Counted from the stretch's first letter, positions 52,270 through 60,419 are shown. The stretch: 64,000 nucleotides of DNA from Motiliproteus sp. SC1-56 (GCF_017309075.1 NZ_JAEMGS010000009.1:1-64000); one strand, 5' to 3'. Notes: generated by a model not told the origin, from the letters alone. Program-made: numbers and translations.

Positions 52270-52874
52270 CCGCGACTGTGAGTAACGACCTTGACCTGCT
52301 GCTGCTCCGCCATGCCGCCACGGAGTGGAACCGGGAGAAACGGTTGCAGGGGCGCCGGGACATTCCGCTGAGCCCGCAAGGGCGCGAAAGCCTCGCCGGT
52401 CGAGCGATTCCTGAACCGTTCAATACCTGGCGCTGGTTTACCAGCCCCTTGCAACGGGCCCGTCAGACCGCCGCCCTGCTGGGGATCGAGGCCCCCCGGC
52501 TGGCGCCTGCGCTGGGTGAGATGGACTGGGGAGAATGGGAGGGAGAGCGCCTGCCCGAATTGCGCCAGCGCCTGGGAGCGGCGATGGCCCGGGCCGAAGC
52601 CCGCGGCCTCGACCTGCAGCCGCCCGGCGGCGAATCGCCGCGCGCGGTGCAGGCACGCGTACTGGCATGGCTGGAAAAGCAGTCGGGACAGCTCGGTGCC
52701 GTCACCCACAAGGGGGTGATCCGGGCGCTGCTCAGCGTCGCACTGCAATGGGATATGCGCCGGGACTGCCCGGTAAAACCGGACTGGCAACAGGGTATCT
52801 GGCTACAGCGGCGCGGCGGCAACTGGCGGCTCAGGGACTACAACATCCCTCTGGTTGGCGAGGAGCGTTCCTAG
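52266..52874 (+). CDS. Histidine phosphatase superfamily protein
   Basis: This 202-residue cytoplasmic phosphatase has the nucleophile motif LLLLRHAATEWNREK (RHG variant RHA) near residue 15. The phosphate-binding Arg is in SPLQRARQTAALLG, the acid region is GEMDWGEWEG, and the second catalytic His is AVTHKGVIRALL. The fold is that of CobC/phosphoglycerate-mutase-like enzymes. With glycosyltransferases around it, a sugar-phosphate or glycolipid precursor could be the substrate, by inference. The start is GTG at 52266 overlapping the previous stop (GTGA); a second GTG at 52278 is possible. Its last 44 bases overlap the convergent deacetylase gene. Confidence 0.82.
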   Translation: MTATVSNDLDLLLLRHAATEWNREKRLQGRRDIPLSPQGRESLAGRAIPEPFNTWRWFTSPLQRARQTAALLGIEAPRLAPALGEMDWGEWEGERLPELRQRLGAAMARAEARGLDLQPPGGESPRAVQARVLAWLEKQSGQLGAVTHKGVIRALLSVALQWDMRRDCPVKPDWQQGIWLQRRGGNWRLRDYNIPLVGEERS

Positions 52875-53625
52875 GAAAAACCTCGTCGGCACCCAGCCAG
52901 CGTGCGGCGGACCCGTCGAGGACCGACAGCAAGGTTTCCATAAACCTCCAACAGCCCGCGTCATGAGCCAGGTGGTGGGTCATGATACCCGTTGGTTCAG
53001 CGGCATCCGCACTTCCCAGACGCCGCGCCCGCAGATGATCCAGCAACTGGGCCAGCACCGTCTCCTCCCCGGCAAAGCAGCGCCCGCCGCGCCAGTCGAT
53101 CAGGTCAACGTGAACATTGACCCGCTTGAGCCCGAAGGTCTCGGCGCTGTTGCGTGCCCCGAGAGTGGAAAGGCCGGAAAAACCTGCACCTGTAAGCCCT
53201 TCGGCAACCCCATCGCTGAGCCGGTTCCAGGGCGGCACCATCACCGGCAGAAAACGCTTTCCCAGCAACCCGGCCAGGGCGCGGCGCCCCCGTTGCAGCT
53301 CGTCGAGCACAACCCCCACTGGACGCGCATCCCCCAGCTCACACTTACGCTCACCTGGCCGCGCGTGACTGCAGTGGCTGAAGCCGTGCTGCAACGCCCA
53401 CAGCCGGGGGTTGTCGGCAAACAGCGGTGCAAGGGATGGATCAGCCCCATCGGGAATAACCGCCAACGCCAGGGGCACCCGGTGCTCGAGACTCAGGCGG
53501 TTGAGCCGGGCCAGCGCCGGGCTCGCCCGCTCCGCATCATCATCCCGCCACCAGAGGGTCACCTCTCGACCATCATCCCGCCAACGACTCAGCTCATCGC
53601 GCAGTGCCTCCCAGCTACTCACCAT
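52831..53625 (-). CDS. NodB-like polysaccharide deacetylase family protein (cytoplasmic)
   Basis: This 264-residue protein shows CE4-like motifs: WWRDDDAERAS (metal Asp), WALQHGFSHCSH (metal His pair), FLPVMVPPWNRLSD (motif 3) and GIMTHHLAHDAGCW (motif 5, H-H-x-x-H-D). No signal peptide or membrane anchor is visible, unlike most periplasmic CE4 enzymes, so it would act on a cytoplasmic glycan or glycolipid intermediate. It begins 3 bases after the preceding glycosyltransferase on the minus strand, and its 3' end overlaps the histidine phosphatase by 44 bases tail to tail. Some CE4 relatives lack activity, so deacetylation is not certain. Confidence 0.78.
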   Translation of the reverse strand: MVSSWEALRDELSRWRDDGREVTLWWRDDDAERASPALARLNRLSLEHRVPLALAVIPDGADPSLAPLFADNPRLWALQHGFSHCSHARPGERKCELGDARPVGVVLDELQRGRRALAGLLGKRFLPVMVPPWNRLSDGVAEGLTGAGFSGLSTLGARNSAETFGLKRVNVHVDLIDWRGGRCFAGEETVLAQLLDHLRARRLGSADAAEPTGIMTHHLAHDAGCWRFMETLLSVLDGSAARWLGADEVFPRNAPRQPEGCCSP

Positions 53626-53628
53626 CGC

Positions 53629-54768
53629 TCACTCCGCCGCCAGCCGCTTCAGGATCCGGGCGCTCTGGGCCGCACCGTCCGTGTCGATGGCGACCTCTCC
53701 CGGCCCATGAGAAAGCGCCTGCTCCACGGCGCGCGCCAAACTCGCTCCATCAAGCTCCGCTTCGGCCAGCAGCGGATACCCCGCCGCCAATTGCAGCCGC
53801 TCGCTGCGCATCCGCTGCTCGGTTTCACCATTACCCTCGAAGGGCACCAGCAGCGCGGGACAGCCGGCCCGCAGCAGGTCCATGACGGTGTTGTAGCCGG
53901 CCTGGGAGATGGAAAGCCGGCAACGGGCCAGGCGTTCGGAAAAATCGCTCCGGGCGGGCTCGACCATGACCCCTTCGGGCGCCTGCCGGCGTAACGCGGC
54001 CTCGACCGAGGCGGGCAGGTTGGGGCCGACCAGAAACCGCCAGGGAGTCCGGGCCAGGGAGGTGTGGGGGCGTGCCGCCAGTGCCGCCCACATCAGGGCC
54101 TCTCCCACCGCGCCTCCGCCCGCCGATACCAGCACCTCGTTCCGCGGGGAGCCCCGGGAGGGCGCCCGGTCGTCAATGACATAGCCGGTGTAGTGAAGTT
54201 TTTCGGCAATCTCTCCGGCGGCGGGAAAGCTGGCCTCCAGGGGTAAAAAGGCCGGGTCACCGTGGACCAGCACCCCGTCAAAGTAGCGCCCCAGCAACGC
54301 CAGGGTCTCGCGGATGCGCTCAGGCTTTCGAGCCTGCAAAATATCCCGCACCGAACTCAGAATGCGGGGCCGGCAGGGCCCTCTGACCGCCGCCTCCAGC
54401 AATGGCAGCAGCTCCCAGCGCAACTGGCGCCGCCCAAAGGGAAAATTCTCGATGACCAACAGGTGCGGTTCGAACTGAGCGAGGGTTTCCAGCAATTGAG
54501 CGCTGCGACGAGCGCGAAATGCCTCGTCCAGGGGGTCACCATTGGCACGAACCAGTGAGGAGAAGGTCGCATCCGCAGCCTTGATCGGAGGCAGCTGCAC
54601 AACCTCCGCCCCCTCAAAAGCGAAACCGGGAACGGGCTCACCGCCGCTCACCACCTGTACCTCCAGACCGGCTTTGGCCCAGGCCCGAACCAGCAGCGAA
54701 GCGCGCTTTAGGTGACCGACACCCAGCAGGTGCTGGACGTAAAACAGCACGCGCGGGGAAGACGCCAC
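53629..54768 (-). CDS. MurG-like (GT28-type) glycosyltransferase
   Basis: This 379-residue GT-B protein opens with LFYVQHLLGVGHLKRASLLV, where GVGHLKR corresponds to the G-G-x-G-H loop of MurG-like enzymes. It has NEVLVSAGGGAVGEALMWAA in the donor domain and CRLSISQAGYNTVMDLLRAG, typical of UDP-sugar transferases. The start is GTG at 54768, directly after the upstream TAG; AAGGGCGG lies 9 bases upstream. It is the middle gene of a three-gene minus-strand operon (glycosyltransferase, this gene, deacetylase). The sugar is unknown. Confidence 0.82.
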   Translation of the reverse strand: MASSPRVLFYVQHLLGVGHLKRASLLVRAWAKAGLEVQVVSGGEPVPGFAFEGAEVVQLPPIKAADATFSSLVRANGDPLDEAFRARRSAQLLETLAQFEPHLLVIENFPFGRRQLRWELLPLLEAAVRGPCRPRILSSVRDILQARKPERIRETLALLGRYFDGVLVHGDPAFLPLEASFPAAGEIAEKLHYTGYVIDDRAPSRGSPRNEVLVSAGGGAVGEALMWAALAARPHTSLARTPWRFLVGPNLPASVEAALRRQAPEGVMVEPARSDFSERLARCRLSISQAGYNTVMDLLRAGCPALLVPFEGNGETEQRMRSERLQLAAGYPLLAEAELDGASLARAVEQALSHGPGEVAIDTDGAAQSARILKRLAAE

Positions 54769-55983
54769 CTAGTGTCCGCCCTTGGAGCCTGCGTCCACCC
54801 AGCGGCACACGCGGTCACTGATGGAATCCAGCCCGCTGAGGAAGTTGGCAGGCATACGCGCTTGCGGACAAGGACAGCGGTTTAACGCATGAAGGGCCTC
54901 CACCATGCGCCCGGTGCTGGTGCCGGCACGGGGGTCAAGCATACAAACCAAGCCCAGTTCAGCGGCCTTTTGCGCACGAATCAGCTGCTCCTGCCGGGGT
55001 CGTGTGCGGGGGATGATCAACGAGGGTTTGTTAAACGAGAGCAACTCACAGAAGGTGTTGTAGCCCCCCATGGCCACCACCCCGACCGCCTCATCCATCA
55101 GGCACTCCAGCTGATCGTCAAAGGTAATCAGACTGGCATGAGGAAGGCGCTCGACGCGGGCATGAAACTGCTCGCGCTCCGCCAGGCTCATAAAGGGGCC
55201 AAGAACAAACAGGCCGTGCCAGGGCAGCTCGGCGCTCGCCTCGTAGGCCCGCAATACCCAATCGACCATCTCCACACCGTCACCGCCACCGCCGGGGGTT
55301 ATCAACAGAAAAGGAGTCGGCACATCCGTCAGGTGTCTGGAGTGGAGTTTTTCCGGCAAGGCACGCGGCAGATAGCCGGTATAGACAATTTTCTCCTCCA
55401 GCGCCGGGGGCAACGCAAGTCCGGCAAGCGGGCTTCCCATGGCCGGATCGCCGTAAACCCAGATCTCGTCGTAATGGTCGCCCAGGGCGGGTAGCACGCC
55501 CTTGTTTTCCCACTCCGGCTTGAGCAGATGCGGCGCATCAAGCACATCCCGCAGCCCGAGCACCGTGGGCACGCCACGGGCGTTCAGCATCGCCAGGGTT
55601 GAAGCCACCTCCCCTTTGAGCCCCAGGGGCTCCTTGTCCACGATAAAAAGGTCCGGTTCGAAGACGTCGGCGGTATGAAGGATGATGGACTCGCGCAGGG
55701 CCAGCGTGTGATCCAGATTGATATGCAGCCCCAGGGACGTGTAATCGCCGTTATGCAGCTTGATGACGCCCGGAATACGGACAAAATCAACCCGGGCTTT
55801 GAAGTCGAAGCGACCGATAATAGGGGAACCGGTGAGGATCAGTACCGAAAGCCCCTTGAAGCGATCCACCAGGGCGTGAGCGATGGTGCGGCAGCGACGC
55901 AGGTGCCCAAGACCAAAGGTATCGTGACTGTAAATCAGCACGCGAGCATTCTCGAGCTTGCCGGGCGCGCCGTCAGCCATCAT
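54769..55983 (-). CDS. MurG-like glycosyltransferase
   Basis: This 404-residue GT-B protein is related to the next gene. Its N-terminal loop is LIYSHDTFGLGHLRRCRTIA (G-L-G-H-L-R-R). A donor half has PFLLITPGGGGDGVEMVDWV and AVGVVAMGGYNTFCELLSFN, where a MurG-type G-G-x-N/S binds the nucleotide. The ATG at 55983 has AGGAGG 8 bases upstream and is preferred over an in-frame ATG at 56013. It heads the minus-strand operon and is divergent from a class III cyclase gene 182 bases away. A paralogous pair of glycosyltransferases in one operon suggests consecutive transfers. Confidence 0.82.
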   Translation of the reverse strand: MMADGAPGKLENARVLIYSHDTFGLGHLRRCRTIAHALVDRFKGLSVLILTGSPIIGRFDFKARVDFVRIPGVIKLHNGDYTSLGLHINLDHTLALRESIILHTADVFEPDLFIVDKEPLGLKGEVASTLAMLNARGVPTVLGLRDVLDAPHLLKPEWENKGVLPALGDHYDEIWVYGDPAMGSPLAGLALPPALEEKIVYTGYLPRALPEKLHSRHLTDVPTPFLLITPGGGGDGVEMVDWVLRAYEASAELPWHGLFVLGPFMSLAEREQFHARVERLPHASLITFDDQLECLMDEAVGVVAMGGYNTFCELLSFNKPSLIIPRTRPRQEQLIRAQKAAELGLVCMLDPRAGTSTGRMVEALHALNRCPCPQARMPANFLSGLDSISDRVCRWVDAGSKGGH

Positions 55984-56164
55984 TCGGGATCCCTCCTGAG
56001 CGTTAAACCGCATCTTAGATTATCACCTCAGGGTTTACAATTGAGCACTTGGAGCCCCCCAAAGCCACCGAAGACGAGCAATCTTTTGTAACACGCCCCC
56101 CCCTTTCCTACTCTGAAGGGGAACATGGCCCCCGGCTGACGGACCAGCCGGCCCAGGAGAACTG

Positions 56165-57505
56165 ATGAAACGCACCGTCGCTACCCTGCTCAACGAAATG
56201 GCCCACACGACCGAGCGCAGCGCCTTGCTGCCGGCACGTGTGCGAGCGGCGATCAACCGCCATCAGGAGCAGAGCGAACGACTGGTGGCCTGGGTGCAGC
56301 TGGCCGTGGTGTTCACATTTGCCATGCTCTACGCCCTGTCTCCCAAAACCTTCCCCGCAGAAGCCCCTTTTGCACCGGTACCCTGGGTGCTCAGCATCTA
56401 TTACCTGTTCGCGATGCTGCACCTCTATATCAGCTACCAACGGTTGCCCTCGGACAGCTTCACCTATCTGTCCATTGTGGTGGACATGGCCCTGGTTTAC
56501 TTGCTGATCTGGAGCTTTCACCTGCAGTACATGCAGCCCCCCAGCTTCTACCTGAAAGCCCCGACCCTGCTGTACGTGTTCATTTTCATCGCGATGCGCG
56601 CGCTGCGCTTTGAAGTGAAATTTATTCTCTTCGCCAGCGCCACGGCCGCCCTGGGATGGCTATTGATGGTGCTCTACGCGGTGCGTGCCGATCCCACCGG
56701 CACGGTGATCACCAAGGACTACGTGCACTACCTGACCTCAAACAGCGTGTTGCTGGGAGGAGAATTCGACAAAATCATCTCCATTCTGCTGGTGGGAGCC
56801 GTGCTCGCGGCCGCCGTTTACCGGGCGAGGAAGCTGTTACTGGAGTCCGCGGTGGAAACCCACGTGGCGGAGGATCTGGCCCACTTCGTCCCCGAAGAGG
56901 TCGTCGCGAGCCTTGCCCTGTCAGAGGATGAACCCCAGGCCGGCAAGGCCAAGACCTACAATGCGGCGGTCATGTTTATCGATATCGCCGACTTCACCGC
57001 GGTCAGCGAGCATCTCAAGCCCGAACAGGCCGTGGCCACCCTCAACGAATATTTCACGCTTAACGAAGAGATTCTGGAAAAGTACGGCGGCACCATCAAC
57101 CAGTTCCAGGGCGATGCCATTCTGGCCAGCTTCAATAACCCCCAGGGCGAGGACAGCCCCTCGACCTGCGCCGTGCAGGCGGCCCTGGAGATTCAGCAGC
57201 TGCTCCAACAGCACACGTTCGCCCGCGGCGTCCGCCTGAGCAACCGTATCGGCATCAACACGGGGGTTGTGGTGGGAGGCTACATGGGTTCACAGCACCG
57301 GCTTATCTACACCGTACATGGCGACGTGGTGAATGTCGCAGCCCGGCTCGAACAGATCAACAAGGAGCTGGGCACCCGGCTGCTGGTCTCCCGGGCCACC
57401 CGGGATGCCTGCGCTCCTGAACGCTTTCATTTCGAACCGCGGGGACAGGTAACGGTCAAGGGTCGTATAACCCCGACCGAAGTCTACTCGCTGAATCTGG
57501 CCTGA
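56165..57505 (+). CDS. Six-helix membrane class III nucleotide cyclase
   Basis: This 446-residue protein has about six membrane helices (for example VQLAVVFTFAMLYALSP, SIVVDMALVYLLIWSFHL, IISILLVGAVLAAAVYRA), of MASE-like topology. A C-terminal class III cyclase domain starts near residue 265: VMFIDIADFTAVSEHL and NQFQGDAILASF carry the metal Asps, and YTVHGDVVNVAARLEQI the base/ribose region. As in the cyclase at 38266, Gln replaces the adenine-specifying Lys before GD. AGGAGAA precedes the ATG by 4 bases. It is divergent from a glycosyltransferase operon, and an HD-domain and a cyclic-nucleotide-binding protein are encoded just downstream. Confidence 0.88.
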   Translation: MKRTVATLLNEMAHTTERSALLPARVRAAINRHQEQSERLVAWVQLAVVFTFAMLYALSPKTFPAEAPFAPVPWVLSIYYLFAMLHLYISYQRLPSDSFTYLSIVVDMALVYLLIWSFHLQYMQPPSFYLKAPTLLYVFIFIAMRALRFEVKFILFASATAALGWLLMVLYAVRADPTGTVITKDYVHYLTSNSVLLGGEFDKIISILLVGAVLAAAVYRARKLLLESAVETHVAEDLAHFVPEEVVASLALSEDEPQAGKAKTYNAAVMFIDIADFTAVSEHLKPEQAVATLNEYFTLNEEILEKYGGTINQFQGDAILASFNNPQGEDSPSTCAVQAALEIQQLLQQHTFARGVRLSNRIGINTGVVVGGYMGSQHRLIYTVHGDVVNVAARLEQINKELGTRLLVSRATRDACAPERFHFEPRGQVTVKGRITPTEVYSLNLA

Positions 57506-57523
57506 CGGCGTAAGTAGGCTCGC

Positions 57524-58180
57524 CTAGCCGTTGGCGCTGGCGCTTAAGCGCCGTTGGCGCAGTTCCAGAAGATGAATGAGATGGTCGATATTGGCGCGGG
57601 CGTCCGCCTCGTGCCGGGCCTGGAAGGGGGCGCTGTAGTAGATGCTTTCCCGCGCCCGAAGGGTACGCAGGAACCCCAACTGACAGGTGCAGAACTCCTG
57701 GTCACCGACATCCTGCTTCTCGGCGCGACAGCGCACCGTATCCTTCAGGAACGCGTGCCAGGAGCGGGCGAAGCTCGAAAGATCAACATCCACCACCAAC
57801 GCTTCGTCATCGGTGCCCGGTGGCCCCTGGTGAGTGGTCGCCATGATCAGGTCCACCACCCGTTGCTGGCGGCGAGTGGGCATACCCTCCCCGCTCAGGG
57901 AGCGAAAAAGCGCAGCACTGCGGGACTCATGACCCTGAGGCTCATTGCCGTAACAGGCATCGTGAAACCAGATGGCCAGCTCCACCGCATCCGGGTCCTG
58001 CGCCTCACCCCGGTACGGGTCGAACCATTCAAGCATCTGCTTGATGTGCTCACCGTCGTGGTAGTGACGGCAGCACTCGTTATAGCGGCGGTCAAGCTGC
58101 TCAAAAGCCTCCTCGCCACGGCAGCAGGCGGCCATATCGTGGGTGCGCTGCCACAGGGCGATAAAGCGGGCCCTATCCAT
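57524..58180 (-). CDS. HD-domain metal-dependent phosphohydrolase-like protein
   Basis: This 218-residue protein has the HD pattern: NECCRHYHDGEHIKQMLEWF (first His), LAIWFHDACYG (His-Asp pair, about residue 63), VDLIMATTHQG and a later DVDLSSFA Asp. It resembles the COG4339 group of predicted HD hydrolases, whose substrates are unknown. The ATG at 58180 overlaps the end of the cyclic-nucleotide-binding gene by 8 bases, indicating coupling. Hydrolysis of a nucleotide or cyclic nucleotide is possible but only inferred from its neighbours. Confidence 0.78.
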   Translation of the reverse strand: MDRARFIALWQRTHDMAACCRGEEAFEQLDRRYNECCRHYHDGEHIKQMLEWFDPYRGEAQDPDAVELAIWFHDACYGNEPQGHESRSAALFRSLSGEGMPTRRQQRVVDLIMATTHQGPPGTDDEALVVDVDLSSFARSWHAFLKDTVRCRAEKQDVGDQEFCTCQLGFLRTLRARESIYYSAPFQARHEADARANIDHLIHLLELRQRRLSASANG

Positions 58181-58661
58181 CCTCACCTCCAGCCTGCACC
58201 GCCTTGAGAGCAAACAGCTGGTTCTGCAGCTGCTCATTCGCATGGTGGGCCTCAGCCAGCTTGTCACTGAGCTGGCGCATCACGTCCAGCGCCACTTCGG
58301 CATTGCCGGTCAGCAGCTGCAGAAAGACATCATCCTCGATGCGCAGCACCAGCACGTTTCCGCGCGCCCGTACCGAGGCGCTCCGCTCCTGCTTGGAGAT
58401 CACCGCCATCTCGCCGATCAGGGCGTTTTCTCCCCGCACCAGGGTGGTCGTCTCGCCGCCCTCGGTTTCGGCCAGGATTTCCACCTCCCCCTCCATCACC
58501 AGGTAAACGCTATCGGCAGGGTCACCGACATGAAACAAGGCCTCACGGTCCTCGTACTGAACCAGGCGGCTGGTAAAGGCGAGCAGCTTAAGCCGGGAAG
58601 TCTCTACCTTGGAGAGCATCGGGATCTCACGCAGCCGCTCGACTTCCTGATTAATATCCAA
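58173..58661 (-). CDS. Cyclic nucleotide-binding (Crp-like) domain protein without DNA-binding domain
   Basis: This 162-residue protein is a single cNMP-binding beta barrel. The phosphate-binding cassette is LIGEMAVISKQERSASVRAR (Glu and Arg as in cAMP receptors), preceded by LFHVGDPADSVYLVMEGEVE. A C-terminal coiled-coil-like helix (LSDKLAEAHHANEQLQNQLF) replaces any helix-turn-helix, so it is a signalling or regulatory subunit rather than a transcription factor. It overlaps the HD gene and lies between it and the STAS gene. It is a natural partner for the membrane cyclase at 56165. Confidence 0.85.
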   Translation of the reverse strand: MDINQEVERLREIPMLSKVETSRLKLLAFTSRLVQYEDREALFHVGDPADSVYLVMEGEVEILAETEGGETTTLVRGENALIGEMAVISKQERSASVRARGNVLVLRIEDDVFLQLLTGNAEVALDVMRQLSDKLAEAHHANEQLQNQLFALKAVQAGGEDG

Positions 58662-58761
58662 GCTTAACCCTCCGGAACGGAAGCATCAGATTGATAAATA
58701 TAGACTCCCACGAGTCCGGAATGAGGTCAAGGCGGGGAAAATTCGGAGGAAATACAGGAGT

Positions 58762-59244
58762 TCAGTCGGACTCCAGGGAACGGACCAGATCACGAAAAGA
58801 TTCGCGGTTGTGCTCGTTAAGCTCCATCAGGGTGCGGTGCGCGTCAAGCACCTTGGAGCGAACCTGCTCCTCCGAGGCCTGCATCACCGACAATTCTTTG
58901 AGCTGGGTTTCCTGCTGCACCGCTTCCTTGATGAGGATGAACACCTTATCAAAGCCCATGCTCAGCAAGATACGGCTGATATCGTCGTTGGTGGAAACGA
59001 TGGTCGGGCGCAGCTGGTGCTGCTGTTTCATCTTGACGGAAATTTTGGCCAGCAGCCCCAGGGAGGTGCTGTCGATGCCCTCGGTCTCTGTCAGGTCGAT
59101 AATGACCGTCTTGAAACCTTCGTTATGCAACATCTGCTCAAGGAACTGATCCAATGTCGAGCAGAGGGTCAGCCGCACATCGCCGACGAATTTTAGAACG
59201 TAATTACCGTCCTGTTCTGCAAACAGGATTTTGCCACTCTGCAT
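58762..59244 (-). CDS. STAS-domain anti-sigma-factor antagonist-like protein
   Basis: This 160-residue protein has an N-terminal STAS domain with the phosphorylatable Ser in IDLTETEGIDSTSLGLLAKI (near residue 60) and a C-terminal charged helical tail (LDAHRTLMELNEHNRESFRD). It would bind or release a partner kinase or anti-sigma factor depending on phosphorylation. Its ATG at 59244 follows the TGA of the PP2C phosphatase gene by two bases (TGACCATG), indicating coupled translation. The pair resembles Pseudomonas RssB/RssC or HsbR/HsbA, linked there to motility and stress regulation. Confidence 0.85.
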   Translation of the reverse strand: MQSGKILFAEQDGNYVLKFVGDVRLTLCSTLDQFLEQMLHNEGFKTVIIDLTETEGIDSTSLGLLAKISVKMKQQHQLRPTIVSTNDDISRILLSMGFDKVFILIKEAVQQETQLKELSVMQASEEQVRSKVLDAHRTLMELNEHNRESFRDLVRSLESD

Positions 59245-59246
59245 GG

Positions 59247-60419
59247 TCAAACAACTCTAGAAACGCTCAGGGCCGCGATATCATCCGGCGCTTCTTCCAC
59301 TTCGTCAATTCCAAGGAGGCGGGACAGGTCGCGTAGGTCATCATAGCCCCGCGCTGCGGCATCCAGCAAGCATTTTTCCTTGGCCTTCAAATCCGGTTGA
59401 TCGAGTATCTCCAGGATACCGTCGGAGAACAGGGTGAGGGTGAACTGCTCCTCAAGTTCCACGATCCGCCCGTCGAACTGGGCATCGTCAAACAGTCCTA
59501 CAGGCATGCCGCTTCCCGGCAAAAACTCCGCCTTGCCCCCCTGCTGCAGGATCGGCATCGGAAAGTGGCCTCCGACGCCGTACTGCAAGGTGTTCTCGAT
59601 CCGGTCGAGCAGCCCAACGAAAATGGTCAGGTGCTTGCCAAGCCCCGTGTCCAGGAGCTCCTTGTTGATTCGGGAGAGGACATCCGTGGGCGAAAGAATA
59701 TGAAAGCTGGAACCGCGGTTGTAGTTTCGAAGCAGGCGATTGGTCATGTTCTTCAGCAACACGGTGACAAAGGCCGAGGAGGCCCCGTGCCCCGAAATGT
59801 CCGCCAGGTAGAACATCGCCAGCGAGTCAGAAATGCGAAAAAAGTCGATGAAATCGCCGCTGAGAAACAACGAGGGTTTAACCCGGTACTCAAAGCGGTA
59901 ATCGTTGATCACCATCTCGGTGGGGGGCAGCATTTTTTGCTGCACGTGGCGCCCGGCCTGCTGGTCTTCACGCAACAGGGCCAGGCTCTGCTCCAGCTCC
60001 TCACGGAAATAGGCACTGTCGGCGATCACCTTGGCCCGCCGTCCCTGCCGCCGTATGGAGCGCGCCAGCTCCGCACGGTCGCGCACCGGCAAGGTAAAGA
60101 AATCGCTCGCGCCCTGGCGCAGCGCCCGAATCACCTGGGCATAACCGCTCTCGCGGGAGAGCGCCACCACCGGATTCGGCTTGACGCGCTCCACCAGGCT
60201 CTCGATCCAGTTCTCGTCACCATCAAAGGGGGTGACGCTGAACAGCATATCGGGCTTGCCTTCTTCCAACGCCGCATCAACGGCTTCCCGCGTGTTGGCC
60301 TGACAGACCCGAATATCCGCCGCGGAAAATATTTCCCGAACTTCAGCAATTGCAGAAGCATCCAGGTCATCTTCGACAACCAGCAGGCAATACAGGTTTT
60401 GTTTCATCGAATTCGCCAA
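59247..60419 (-). CDS. PP2C-type (RsbU/RssB-like) phosphatase with degenerate receiver domain
   Basis: This 390-residue protein has an N-terminal receiver-like domain (LLVVEDDLDASAIAEVREIF) and a C-terminal SpoIIE/PP2C domain. The latter's catalytic Asps lie in LSGDFIDFFRISDSLAMFYLADISGHGASSAF (about residues 185-216), GMPVGLFDDAQF and LTLFSDGILEILDQ. The expected phospho-acceptor Asp is Ser (PDMLFSVTPF) and the conserved Lys near the end is replaced (FFTLPVRD), so ordinary phosphotransfer is unlikely. It should dephosphorylate the STAS protein encoded directly downstream. A helical linker (ELEQSLALLREDQQAGRHV) joins the domains. Confidence 0.87.
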   Translation of the reverse strand: MANSMKQNLYCLLVVEDDLDASAIAEVREIFSAADIRVCQANTREAVDAALEEGKPDMLFSVTPFDGDENWIESLVERVKPNPVVALSRESGYAQVIRALRQGASDFFTLPVRDRAELARSIRRQGRRAKVIADSAYFREELEQSLALLREDQQAGRHVQQKMLPPTEMVINDYRFEYRVKPSLFLSGDFIDFFRISDSLAMFYLADISGHGASSAFVTVLLKNMTNRLLRNYNRGSSFHILSPTDVLSRINKELLDTGLGKHLTIFVGLLDRIENTLQYGVGGHFPMPILQQGGKAEFLPGSGMPVGLFDDAQFDGRIVELEEQFTLTLFSDGILEILDQPDLKAKEKCLLDAAARGYDDLRDLSRLLGIDEVEEAPDDIAALSVSRVV

